Part shown: in pieces, positions 1-6,491 of the stretch | Layout of the letters: each line of letters begins with the position of its first letter | How positions within the stretch are numbered: the first letter of the stretch is position 1 | Origin: Dialister sp. UBA734 | GTDB taxonomy: Bacteria; Bacillota; Negativicutes; Veillonellales; Dialisteraceae | Length of the DNA: 30,344 bases | Direction: 5' to 3' | Assembly (NCBI GenBank): GCA_002297935.1 | Contig: DBLC01000165.1 | Coordinates: forward strand, 3,344 to 33,687 | Position numbers and translations under genes: made by a program | Notes under the pieces: model-generated | What the model was told of the DNA's origin: nothing | What the model saw: the letters and a program-made list of their open reading frames with translations, nothing else | Databases searched by the model: none

Positions 1-23
1 ATAAAGCGCCCCAATACCCCTAT

Positions 24-69
24 TATTAGTTGTTTGGAACCAGACAACCAACAACTAACAACTAACAAC
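24..69. repeat. AACAAC/GTTGTT heptamer hairpin repeat, copy 1
   Basis: A short stretch of GTTGTT-type sequence is followed, after a few bases, by tandem AACAACY heptamers, so the two halves can form an imperfect hairpin. It belongs to a dispersed family with fuller copies near 733-805, 3313-3391 and 29861-29907. The flank GATTGCTCATC reads as the reverse complement of the flank of the 3313 copy (GATGAGCGATTG), so the two copies share more than the heptamers. Bases 6-20 just before it match the GCGCCCCAATACCC element seen at 7573-7587. Confidence 0.7.
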
Positions 70-142
70 GATTGCTCATCCGATTTCTTACTATTGAAAG
101 CTTGATTTCAAAAGCAGCCACTATTCATGAAAGGAGAAAACT

Positions 143-742
143 ATGATTCTTGGAATTGATGTATCGGAGCACAATGGGGTGCTGGACTGGAAAGCCATCA
201 AAGATTGGGGGATTTCCTTTGCCATACTCCGGCTGGGCTATGGCAAGGGCCATTTGGATCGCCGGTTTTATGAAAATATCAACGGCGTCCTGGCCGCGGG
301 GCTTCAGGCGGGGGTGTACTACTACAGCTACGCCCTGACCGTAGAAGAAGCACGGGACGAGGCCCGCTTCACCGCTTACGTGCTGAAGGACTGCGGCATC
401 ACGCCGGACCGGCTGGCCGTGGGGACTTGGTTTGACATGGAAGACGCCGATGGTTGGAAAGCACGACATGGCATGCCGTCCGATGAGATGCTGACCGCTA
501 TGTGCGATGGGTATATGAAAGAAATGAGCCGCGAGGGGTACCTCAGCGGAATTTACGCCAATTATGACTGGCTCATCCATCGGATCGATCGAGAGAAACT
601 GTCGCCCTATACCCTCTATTGGTGTGCCCAGTGGGCGCCCCACTGCGACCTGCCCGGTGCGGCCATCTGGCAGTATACGGACCGGTTGGATGTGTGCGGC
701 CGGGTTTTTGATGGAAATTTACTTATGAGTCATTGTTGGTAG
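143..742 (+). CDS. GH25 family lysozyme (muramidase), single-domain
   Basis: This is a 199-residue glycoside hydrolase family 25 protein that would cleave the MurNAc-GlcNAc bond of peptidoglycan. Family hallmarks are the N-terminal DVSEHNG (catalytic Asp6), the DME motif (Asp98, Glu100) at the end of a beta strand, AGVYYYSYA, and the C-terminal WQYTD. The length equals one bare GH25 domain: there is no wall-binding repeat, no signal peptide and no membrane segment. Export is therefore unexplained, and a phage-endolysin-like origin or non-classical release is possible. The ATG at 143 has a clear AAAGGAG site at 130-136. The final codons (Cys-Trp-stop) lie in the GTTGTT heptamer repeat that begins at about 733, so the C-terminus appears to have been set by repeat insertion. 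Family assignment is firm; the biological role is inferred. Confidence 0.88.
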   Translation: MILGIDVSEHNGVLDWKAIKDWGISFAILRLGYGKGHLDRRFYENINGVLAAGLQAGVYYYSYALTVEEARDEARFTAYVLKDCGITPDRLAVGTWFDMEDADGWKARHGMPSDEMLTAMCDGYMKEMSREGYLSGIYANYDWLIHRIDREKLSPYTLYWCAQWAPHCDLPGAAIWQYTDRLDVCGRVFDGNLLMSHCW

Positions 743-805
743 TTGTTAGTTGTTTGTTGTTGGTTGTTGGGCTCCAAACAACTAACAACCAACAACAAAC
801 AACAA
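733..805. repeat. GTTGTT/AACAAC heptamer hairpin repeat, copy 2
   Basis: Tandem RGTTGTT-like heptamers run up to about 770, followed by a short GGCTCC loop and the complementary AACAACY heptamers. About 20 bases in each arm are exactly complementary, so a long hairpin is expected. It overlaps the stop codon of the GH25 gene and abuts the terminator at 805-854. Confidence 0.8.
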
Positions 806-854
806 GCAAAAAGGACGAGAGGAAATCGAATGATTTTCTCTTGTCCTTTTTGCT
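805..854 (+). terminator. Strong hairpin terminator after the GH25 gene
   Basis: The arms GCAAAAAGGAC(G)AGAG and its complement ending GTCCTTTTTGC pair over about 22 positions with two mismatches around a small AATG loop. A-rich and T-rich ends make it plausible as a terminator on either strand. Its right arm overlaps the predicted -35 of the fic promoter. Confidence 0.6.
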
Positions 855-879
855 TGCTGGAGATACGTTGTGGTACAAT
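850..879 (+). promoter_or_regulatory. Predicted sigma70-type promoter of the fic gene
   Basis: A -35-like TTGCTT (850-855) and a -10-like TACAAT (874-879) are separated by 18 bases. The expected start of transcription, near 886, falls at the edge of the first of three palindromes (888-921), the position expected for repressor control. Confidence 0.5.
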
Positions 880-887
880 AAGTAAAA

Positions 888-993
888 ATACCTTTATTTT
901 GACCCATGAAAATAAAGGTATCGGGCGAATACCTTTATCGGATAAAGGTATTGTGTAAATACCTTTATTTTGCCCTACGAAAATAAAGGTATT
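888..993. promoter_or_regulatory. Three tandem palindromes upstream of fic (candidate operator array)
   Basis: Three palindromes share the half-site AATACCTTTAT. Palindrome 1 (888-921) has 13-base arms around an 8-base spacer. Palindrome 2 (928-952) has 12-base arms around a single base. Palindrome 3 (958-993) has 14-base arms around an 8-base spacer. That gives six copies of ATACCTTTAT/ATAAAGGTAT in 106 bases, between the predicted -10 and the ribosome-binding site at 1001-1008. The Fic protein ends in a winged-helix-like domain, so autoregulation is a reasonable inference. Confidence 0.75.
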
Positions 994-1018
994 AGGATAC
1001 AAGGAAGGATGTAGCCCT

Positions 1019-2113
1019 ATGGACTATGATAGAAAAACAGCTTATAATCAATTGCCACCGATTCCACCGGTCATTGATTTAGAGACCAGGAAGATATTAA
1101 AGAAAGTCAATACAGCCAATAAAGCCTTAGGCGAACTGAAAGGCTGGGGCTTACATCAAAGCAATCCCTACTTGCTGCTGCAGACGATTTCTTTACAGGA
1201 AGCAAAAGCATCCAGTGAAATTGAAAATATTGTGACCACCAATGATGAATTGTACCAAGCGTTTTCCCTGGAGAGTACATTACATATCAGTCCCGCAACG
1301 AAAGAAGTACTTCATTACAAAGAAGCACTTTGGAAGGGATATGAATTGATTCGCAGTGGACATCCTCTGTGTATTTCCGTATTTACTTCCATATTTCAAA
1401 CCATAAAAAGTAGAAATGATGGCATTCGTACAATGCCTGGCACGGTACTAAAAAATACCATGGGAGACGTGGTATATACGCCACCGGACAATCGCGAGGA
1501 CATTTTGCATCTGCTGAGTAATTTGGAAAATTATATCAATATGCCTGAAGATGATGTGGATCCGCTCATTCGACTAGCACTCATTCATTATCAGTTTGAA
1601 TGCATTCATCCCTTCCCGGATGGAAATGGTAGAACCGGTCGAATTATCAATGTACTCTACTTGGTGCAGGAAGGCCTGTTGTATTATCCGACGCTGTATC
1701 TTTCTGGGTACATTATTTCCCATAAAAATGATTACTATAAACTGCTCGCAGGGGTCACAGAACGACAAGAATGGGAACCGTGGATCTATTACATCCTAGA
1801 TGCTATTGAGCAGACTGCCCTGCACACTTTGCAAATGCTGAAAGAAATTCGGGATGCCAAAGTGCAGCTGTCAGAAGAAATCAAAGAGAAATTGCCACAA
1901 ATGTATAGCAAAGAATTGATAGACCTGCTTTTCAATTATCCCTATTGTAAAATCTCTTTCTTAGTTAGAGAAAACATTGCCAAAACGCAGACCGCGTCCA
2001 AATACCTAAACACACTGGCCGATATGGGCTGGCTGCACCGGGTGAAAAGAGGCAGGGAAGTTTATTTCATCAATGAAAATTTGCTGCGCATCCTAACCAA
2101 ACCGCAGGTATAA
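1019..2113 (+). CDS. Fic family protein (AMPylase-type) with N-terminal inhibitory helix and C-terminal winged helix
   Basis: This 364-residue Fic/DOC protein probably transfers AMP, or another nucleotide moiety, to a protein hydroxyl. The catalytic loop HPFPDGNGRTGR (197-208) is intact, including the His base and the Asp that binds metal. An N-terminal inhibitory motif of the form S-x3-E-N (Ser65, Glu69, Asn70) is present, which by family knowledge marks a class II, self-inhibited Fic enzyme needing no separate antitoxin. Residues from about 285 to the end look like a winged helix-turn-helix (MYSKELIDLLF... TASKYLNTLADMGWLHRV). The start has AAGGAAGG at 1001-1008, ten bases upstream. The gene stands alone between a terminator and waaC. 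Its promoter region carries three palindromes that its own winged helix could bind. The cellular target cannot be read from sequence. Confidence 0.92.
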   Translation: MDYDRKTAYNQLPPIPPVIDLETRKILKKVNTANKALGELKGWGLHQSNPYLLLQTISLQEAKASSEIENIVTTNDELYQAFSLESTLHISPATKEVLHYKEALWKGYELIRSGHPLCISVFTSIFQTIKSRNDGIRTMPGTVLKNTMGDVVYTPPDNREDILHLLSNLENYINMPEDDVDPLIRLALIHYQFECIHPFPDGNGRTGRIINVLYLVQEGLLYYPTLYLSGYIISHKNDYYKLLAGVTERQEWEPWIYYILDAIEQTALHTLQMLKEIRDAKVQLSEEIKEKLPQMYSKELIDLLFNYPYCKISFLVRENIAKTQTASKYLNTLADMGWLHRVKRGREVYFINENLLRILTKPQV

Positions 2114-2120
2114 ATTTTTC

Positions 2121-2168
2121 TAGGGAAACACTAACTTCAAACTCTTTGATTAAATCAGCGTTTCCCTA
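2121..2168 (+). terminator. Hairpin between fic and waaC
   Basis: TAGGGAAACACT (2121-2132) pairs with AGCGTTTCCCTA (2157-2168) with one imperfect pair around a 24-base loop that itself contains GATTAAATC. No T-run follows, so it may be a weak terminator or a leader structure for waaC. Confidence 0.4.
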
Positions 2169-2192
2169 ATCAAATCACAAGGATACACCACT

Positions 2193-3191
2193 ATGCCAAA
2201 GAAATACAAAAATATCTTAATCATCAAGATGAGCTCCCTGGGAGACATCATTCACGCCTTGCCGTCGCTGTACGTGCTCCGGAAAGCGTACCCGGAGGCG
2301 AAAATTACCTGGGCCGTCCACCCGGCCTTTGCAGGGATTCTTCCGGGGAAGCCCTGGCTGGACGACATTTACCTGGTGGACCGCAAGCGAATCAAAAAGC
2401 CGTCTTACTGGAAACAAGTCTGGCATGACCTGCATGAGAAACACTTCGACCTGGTGATCGACCTGCAGATGATTGCCAAGAGCGGTCTGATTTCCTTCCT
2501 GTCCGGCGGGAAGACACGAATCGGTTACAACGATGCCCGAGAAGGCAGTTTCCTTTTTAGCAAACCCGTCCCTGGAATTCACAAACATAGCGACCATATC
2601 ATCGAACAGCTCCTGGACGTGATGCGCTACTTGGGCTGCCCAGTGGACAAAATCGAATTTCCCCTGCGAAACTTTGACCACGAAATGGAAACTGTCTCCT
2701 CCCTTCTCCACAGCCACGGTGTCCACGGCTCCTACGTGGTGCTGATTCCGGGCACACGGGGAGATTACAAAAAATGGCCTATCGAATACTGGGGCGAACT
2801 GGCGAAGAAACTGGCTGACGACCAGATTACTACCGTGATTGCGGGGGCTAAAGGTGAAATGGATATGGGGAAGGCCATCAAGAAAATATCCCCATCGCCC
2901 TATACGGTGAACCTCATGGGAGAAACCAACCTGCTGGAACTGGCGGCACTGGAAAAAATGGCAGCCCTTCATATTTCCTGCGACACCGGACCCCTCCACA
3001 TTGCCAACGCCGTGCACACTCCCATCATCGCCCTTTTCGGGCCGACGCCGTATGATCGAAATGGCCCCTATGGCAATACCAACAGCCATATTCTGCTGGC
3101 GGACCATGCGGGAACAGAAGAAAGCCAAATGAGCACACTGCCCGTAGAAAAAGTGTACCAACTGGCTAAAGAAATTTTGAACAAATCATAA
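2193..3191 (+). CDS. waaC: Lipopolysaccharide heptosyltransferase I (GT9)
   Basis: This 332-residue GT-B enzyme of family GT9 is predicted to transfer the first L-glycero-D-manno-heptose from ADP-heptose onto Kdo of Kdo2-lipid A, at the cytoplasmic face of the inner membrane. The N-terminal KMSSLGDIIHALP is characteristic of WaaC/RfaC and holds the conserved Asp (Asp18) that acts as catalytic base in the family. LIPGTRGDYKKWP and the nucleotide-sugar motif CDTGPLHIANAV (Asp264, His269) are also typical. Length matches the family (about 320-350). The start has an ACAAGG site at 2177-2182. It is followed by its own terminator, and the other heptose-pathway genes lie just downstream. A general GT9 heptosyltransferase with different acceptor specificity remains possible. 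Confidence 0.9.
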   Translation: MPKKYKNILIIKMSSLGDIIHALPSLYVLRKAYPEAKITWAVHPAFAGILPGKPWLDDIYLVDRKRIKKPSYWKQVWHDLHEKHFDLVIDLQMIAKSGLISFLSGGKTRIGYNDAREGSFLFSKPVPGIHKHSDHIIEQLLDVMRYLGCPVDKIEFPLRNFDHEMETVSSLLHSHGVHGSYVVLIPGTRGDYKKWPIEYWGELAKKLADDQITTVIAGAKGEMDMGKAIKKISPSPYTVNLMGETNLLELAALEKMAALHISCDTGPLHIANAVHTPIIALFGPTPYDRNGPYGNTNSHILLADHAGTEESQMSTLPVEKVYQLAKEILNKS

Positions 3192-3213
3192 GATTCTCTT
3201 TGGGAGACATAGA

Positions 3214-3256
3214 AAAATACCTTGCATCAGATTTTTGAGGCAGGGTATTTATTTTG
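3214..3256 (+). terminator. Terminator after waaC
   Basis: AAATACCTTGC (3215-3225) pairs with GCAGGGTATTT (3240-3250), allowing one G-U pair, around a 14-base loop, and is followed by the T-rich ATTTT. Confidence 0.65.
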
Positions 3257-3312
3257 GGCATACATAGTGGCTGGTTATTAATTCGGTTTTCAGTTGGCAT
3301 GAAATTAGATGA

Positions 3313-3391
3313 GCGATTGTTGTTGGTTGTTGGTTGTTTGGCCCCAGACAACCAACAACTAGCAACCAACAACCAACAGCTATCAACTAGC
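3313..3391. repeat. GTTGTT/AACAAC heptamer hairpin repeat, copy 3
   Basis: Tandem GTTGTTG heptamers, a GGCCCCAGA centre, then a longer run of AACAACY heptamers with AACAACTAG variants. It is the same family as the copies at 24-69 and 733-805. It sits between the waaC terminator and the promoter of the next heptosyltransferase. Confidence 0.8.
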
Positions 3392-3431
3392 AACAATTTA
3401 TATTCAAAAACTTTCTGGCTCGCCCTTGCCA

Positions 3432-3440
3432 TGCTATAAT
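3432..3440 (+). promoter_or_regulatory. Extended -10 promoter for the second heptosyltransferase
   Basis: TGCTATAAT is a perfect extended -10 (TG at 3432-3433, TATAAT 3435-3440). No good -35 is visible at the usual distance. The start codon follows 46 bases downstream. Confidence 0.6.
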
Positions 3441-3486
3441 AATAAGATAAATATAGAAAATCAATCATTCTTACAGAAGGTATCTC

Positions 3487-4614
3487 ATGTATCAAAACAT
3501 TCTCGTCATCAATACCATGCACATCGGGGATCTCATGCTGGTGACCCCAGCGCTCCGGACGCTCCGAACCAATTATCCCAAGGCGCACATTGCCCTTTTG
3601 ACGGATAAGCCGCTGGGGGACTTGGTTCGTTGCAATGAGAACATCGATGAATGCATTCTCATCGACAAACATGGCAAGGACAAAGGCATTTGGGCGCTGC
3701 TTCGATTCATCAAGCAAATCCGGCGCCGCCATTTCGACTTGGTTATCAATTTCCATCGCAACGAAAGAGCCTCTGCCATTGCTGCCTTTTCTGGCGGAAA
3801 GGAAATTGTGGGATATGCCCAGCCGGTGTTCCGCCGTTTCTTCGATCATTACATGCCCAACCTGGCCATGGCGGACACACCGAAAGATCAGGTGATGCAT
3901 CAAACCCTTTGCCATCTCAAAGTATTGCGCGAGGCGGCGGGCTGCACGAAACTGGATGACCGGGGCCTGGAAATGTGGCTTCCGGCGGAAGAGGAAAAGA
4001 AAGCGTCCGACCTTTGGCAGAAGGAATTTGGTCCCAAGGATCGCGTTATTGCTTTCAATATCGGTGCCAGCTGGCTCACCAAGCGTTGGATTGATTCTTA
4101 CTTTGCCCAGTGTGCCGACCGTTTCATTCGTGAGGGCTATCACATCGCTTTTCTCGGCGGTCCCACTGATGTGCCCATTGTGCAGGCCTGCATCGACCAG
4201 ATGGAAGAAAAGGGCAGTGACAAGATTCACGTCTTTACCGGCAAAGTCAGCTTGACTGTACTGGCGGGACTGCTTCGTCGCTGTTGTCTTTTCCTCACCA
4301 CCGATTCGGGCCCCATGCACGTTGGCGTGGCCATGAATGTGCCCATTGTGACCATGTTTGGTGCCAGCCCGGCGCCTACGTTCTATCCCTACGACGGGAA
4401 GGATATTCTCATCAAAACCCCGGAACCGTGCCATCCCTGCGGCATTCACGAATGCCCCCATAAGGGAGAAGGCTATATGGCCTGCATGAAACATATCCCG
4501 GTGGATGTGGTGATGAAATACAGCGAAGAACTGCTCAAGACCTATGGCGGCAAACCGGCCCGCGAACTTCCGCCCCATCCGGGGGATTACAAGTGTCGGG
4601 TGATTGAGCTGTGA
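3487..4614 (+). CDS. GT9 ADP-heptose:LPS heptosyltransferase (WaaF/WaaQ-like)
   Basis: This 375-residue GT9 glycosyltransferase probably adds a further heptose to the inner core. The N-terminus NTMHIGDLMLVTPALRTL has the conserved Asp (Asp15). NIGASWLTKRW corresponds to the GASWxxKRW motif of the family, and TTDSGPMHVGVA (Asp273) is the C-terminal nucleotide-sugar motif. The C-terminal part carries four cysteines, Cys315, Cys318, Cys323 and Cys333 (C-x2-C-x4-C-x9-C), resembling the Cys cluster of WaaF/WaaQ-type members; a structural metal is possible but unproven. The start has AGAAGG at 3475-3480. It has its own extended -10 promoter at 3432-3440. Whether it is heptosyltransferase II or III cannot be settled from sequence alone. 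Confidence 0.86.
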   Translation: MYQNILVINTMHIGDLMLVTPALRTLRTNYPKAHIALLTDKPLGDLVRCNENIDECILIDKHGKDKGIWALLRFIKQIRRRHFDLVINFHRNERASAIAAFSGGKEIVGYAQPVFRRFFDHYMPNLAMADTPKDQVMHQTLCHLKVLREAAGCTKLDDRGLEMWLPAEEEKKASDLWQKEFGPKDRVIAFNIGASWLTKRWIDSYFAQCADRFIREGYHIAFLGGPTDVPIVQACIDQMEEKGSDKIHVFTGKVSLTVLAGLLRRCCLFLTTDSGPMHVGVAMNVPIVTMFGASPAPTFYPYDGKDILIKTPEPCHPCGIHECPHKGEGYMACMKHIPVDVVMKYSEELLKTYGGKPARELPPHPGDYKCRVIEL

Positions 4615-4850
4615 GGGGAAGTAAGTTTACACCTTATATAGTGCCCCCTTCGGGGGAAAGGTGGTAGCCTTGGCTACCAAAGGGTGTGCAAGCGAACTGC
4701 ATCGTTAGGAGAGTAGCGACGCAAGGATGTAGTGAGACGCCATTTCGAGCGAAGCGAAGATGGCAGCTCTAGCGGGATGAAATACTATGTTTTTCCTATC
4801 GCACTTGGCGCTGCCCGCTCCTGGCGGTAAACAGGTGGCACTAAGTATTT
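4615..4850. other. Repeat-rich spacer with small GC hairpins
   Basis: No gene is visible. The stretch starts with AAGTAAGTTTACACC (4619-4633), found again at 30212-30226 and inverted at 4962-4976. It contains the small hairpins CCCCCTTCGGGGG (about 4648) and TGGTAGCCTTGGCTACCA (about 4663). It leads directly into the tandem 106-bp repeats, so it is probably part of the same composite repeat element. Confidence 0.6.
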
Positions 4851-4956
4851 TTACCGCTACGGTGGATGTCACCGAGCACGCATGATATGTTCATGGCGAA
4901 GTATGCCGCCAGAGCATCCCCCTCTGCCTTCGGCATCTCCCCCGGCGGGGGCGATA
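4851..4956 (+). repeat. 106-bp intergenic repeat, copy A
   Basis: This is the first of two tandem direct copies. It begins TTACCGCTACGGTGGATGTC, includes GATATGTTCATGGCGAAGTA, and ends with a CTCCCCCGGCGGGGGCGATA hairpin. It matches copy B (4975-5080) along its whole length with a small number of substitutions. Confidence 0.85.
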
Positions 4957-4974
4957 AAAGCGGTGTAAACTTAC

Positions 4975-5080
4975 TTACCGCTACGGTGGATGTCACCAGG
5001 TCCGCGTGATATGTTCATGGCGAAGTATCCCGCTAGAACATCCCCCTCTGCCTTCGGCATCTCCCCCGACGGGGGCGATA
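4975..5080 (+). repeat. 106-bp intergenic repeat, copy B
   Basis: Direct repeat of 4851-4956, of equal length. It ends only 50 bases before the heptose kinase start codon, so it forms the upstream region of that gene. Together with GGTGTAAACTTACTTACCGC (4962-4981) it is matched, inverted, by 30113-30226 at the other end of the window. Confidence 0.85.
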
Positions 5081-5130
5081 GAAATGATACGACTCTTCCC
5101 TCAATAACATACATTCCCAAAGAGGTATCT

Positions 5131-6114
5131 ATGGATAAAAAGAAACTCTATGATTTTATTTCCCAACACACGTCCCAATGCAAAATCCTTGTGATTGGCG
5201 ACGTGATGCTTGATAAATACTACTACGGGGAAGTGACCCGTATTTCCCCAGAAGCACCGGTGCCGATCACACATGTGCTGACCGAAACAGAAACCCTGGG
5301 CGGCGCGGCTAATGTGGCCCACAACCTGGCTCTTTTGGGCTGCCAGACCAGCATTGCCGGCTTCATCGGTGACGATTACCACGGCCGGAGTTTGCTGGAA
5401 AAATTCCAATCCCGAGGTATTGACGCTGAAGGACTGATTCTCACCGACCGTCCTACCACCACGAAACTTCGTGTCATCGGCGGCCATCAGCAAATGCTCC
5501 GCCTCGACTTTGAAGAAGCCTCTCCCATGACCGGCACCTATGCCCAGAACCTGCTGGCCTATATGGAAAAGAAATTGGAAGATGGGCTTGATGCAGTCAT
5601 TCTCTCTGACTACGGTAAAGGGGCCTGCACGGAAGAAAACTGTGAAAGAATCATCGCTTCCTGCCATGCCCACGGTGTCCCGGTCATTGTGGATCCTAAG
5701 GGCACCCACTGGATGAAATATACCCGGGCGGATTACATCACGCCGAATTTGAAAGAAATCAACGAAGTGCTGACTGAACCGATTCGCAACGAAGACAGAG
5801 CGGTCGAACAGGCGGCCCATGAAGTGATGAAGAAATTTCACTTGCAAAACATCATGGTCACCCGTTCCGAAGCGGGGCTTTCCCTCGTGAGCGACACCGA
5901 TGCCACCCACATTCCTACCAAAGCACAAGAAGTCTTCGATGTATCCGGCGCCGGTGATACGGTCATCGCCGTCTTCGCTTTGGGTATCGCCGGCGGCATC
6001 GCTCCCAAGGACAGCGCCTACCTGTCCAACCTGGCCGCCAGTGTCGTAGTCGCCAAACTGGGTACCTACGCCGTCAGCCAGCAAGAACTGATGACAGCGC
6101 TGCAGGGGGATTGA
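5131..6114 (+). CDS. rfaE1: D-glycero-beta-D-manno-heptose-7-phosphate kinase (stand-alone RfaE domain I)
   Basis: This 327-residue PfkB/ribokinase-fold kinase phosphorylates heptose-7-phosphate at C1 for ADP-heptose synthesis. Support comes from VIGDVMLDKYYYGEVTRISPEAPVP, here as two adjacent motifs (VIGDVMLDKYYYG and ISPEAPVP), the sugar-binding GGAANVAHNLALLG, and the PfkB signature DVSGAGDTV with catalytic Asp276. E. coli HldE is about 477 residues with a fused C-terminal nucleotidyltransferase; that domain is absent here, so the adenylyltransferase (RfaE2/HldC) must be encoded elsewhere. The ATG at 5131 has AGAGG at 5121-5125. An in-frame extension to 4990 is rejected because it would translate the 106-bp intergenic repeat. 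Confidence 0.9.
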   Translation: MDKKKLYDFISQHTSQCKILVIGDVMLDKYYYGEVTRISPEAPVPITHVLTETETLGGAANVAHNLALLGCQTSIAGFIGDDYHGRSLLEKFQSRGIDAEGLILTDRPTTTKLRVIGGHQQMLRLDFEEASPMTGTYAQNLLAYMEKKLEDGLDAVILSDYGKGACTEENCERIIASCHAHGVPVIVDPKGTHWMKYTRADYITPNLKEINEVLTEPIRNEDRAVEQAAHEVMKKFHLQNIMVTRSEAGLSLVSDTDATHIPTKAQEVFDVSGAGDTVIAVFALGIAGGIAPKDSAYLSNLAASVVVAKLGTYAVSQQELMTALQGD

Positions 6115-6167
6115 AGGCTAGCGGTTACGCATTTGTGACAAATAGCAGAAACGGATAGAGATTCCAG

Positions 6168-6245
6168 GTGGCTCAAGTTGCTTAAGTTTCTCAGGTGGCT
6201 CAGGTTTCTCGAATGTGCTCATACATGCTAGCGGTATCAGCTCAT
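6168..6245 (+). repeat. 9-nt-period dispersed repeat, copy 1
   Basis: Nonamers such as GGTGGCTCA, AGTTGCTTA, AGTTTCTCA, GGTGGCTCA and GGTTTCTCG follow one another, then GAATGTGCTCATACATGCTAGCGGTATCA. A homologous array ending in a similar tail (AACGCTGGCGGAATCA) lies at 30038-30106. Frames through it carry no convincing gene. Confidence 0.7.
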
Positions 6246-6404
6246 TTGATGAGCGTGAGAACCAGTAGAACCTTCAGAACCTTTTTTACGAAAGGGATTT
6301 TTTCATATTTCGCTTAACTTAACATCATTGAAGGGCTTAGAGTTCTCGAATGAGATGGACAAGTAGTAAGATGTAGCAAATACTGCTAACTGCCCACTTT
6401 ATAT
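6246..6404. other. Spacer upstream of the rfaD element, no gene seen
   Basis: It contains a small CTCATTTGATGAG hairpin and a CCTTTTTTACGAAAGG hairpin followed by T-rich sequence (about 6282-6306), which may end the kinase transcript weakly. Nothing coding was recognised here. Confidence 0.4.
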
Positions 6405-6468
6405 AAAAATGGGGGTATGGGGCGTGCCCCATCCTTCATTACGCACTACGCACTTCGCATTACGCACT
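6405..6468 (+). repeat. ACGCACT heptamer element, left copy beside rfaD
   Basis: TATAAAAATGGGGGTATGGGGCG is followed by ACGCACT, ACGCACT, TCGCATT and ACGCACT heptamers at 6441-6468. An inverted copy with the same order of parts lies at 7514-7594, so the two bracket rfaD. The sequence then runs straight into the rfaD ribosome-binding site. Confidence 0.8.
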
Positions 6469-6491
6469 GTATTTCTAAGGAGGAAATCATT

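Noticed and set aside
1019..2113. Fic toxin with a separate antitoxin gene
   Set aside because: No small partner frame with a ribosome-binding site lies next to it, and the inhibitory motif is already within the Fic protein.
3166..4578. Long minus-strand frame across the second heptosyltransferase
   Set aside because: It is antisense to a clear GT9 gene and its C-terminal part is translated from the AACAAC repeat.
4990..5130. N-terminal extension of the heptose kinase
   Set aside because: The extra residues are read from the 106-bp intergenic repeat, and the ATG at 5131 has its own ribosome-binding site and matches the family length.
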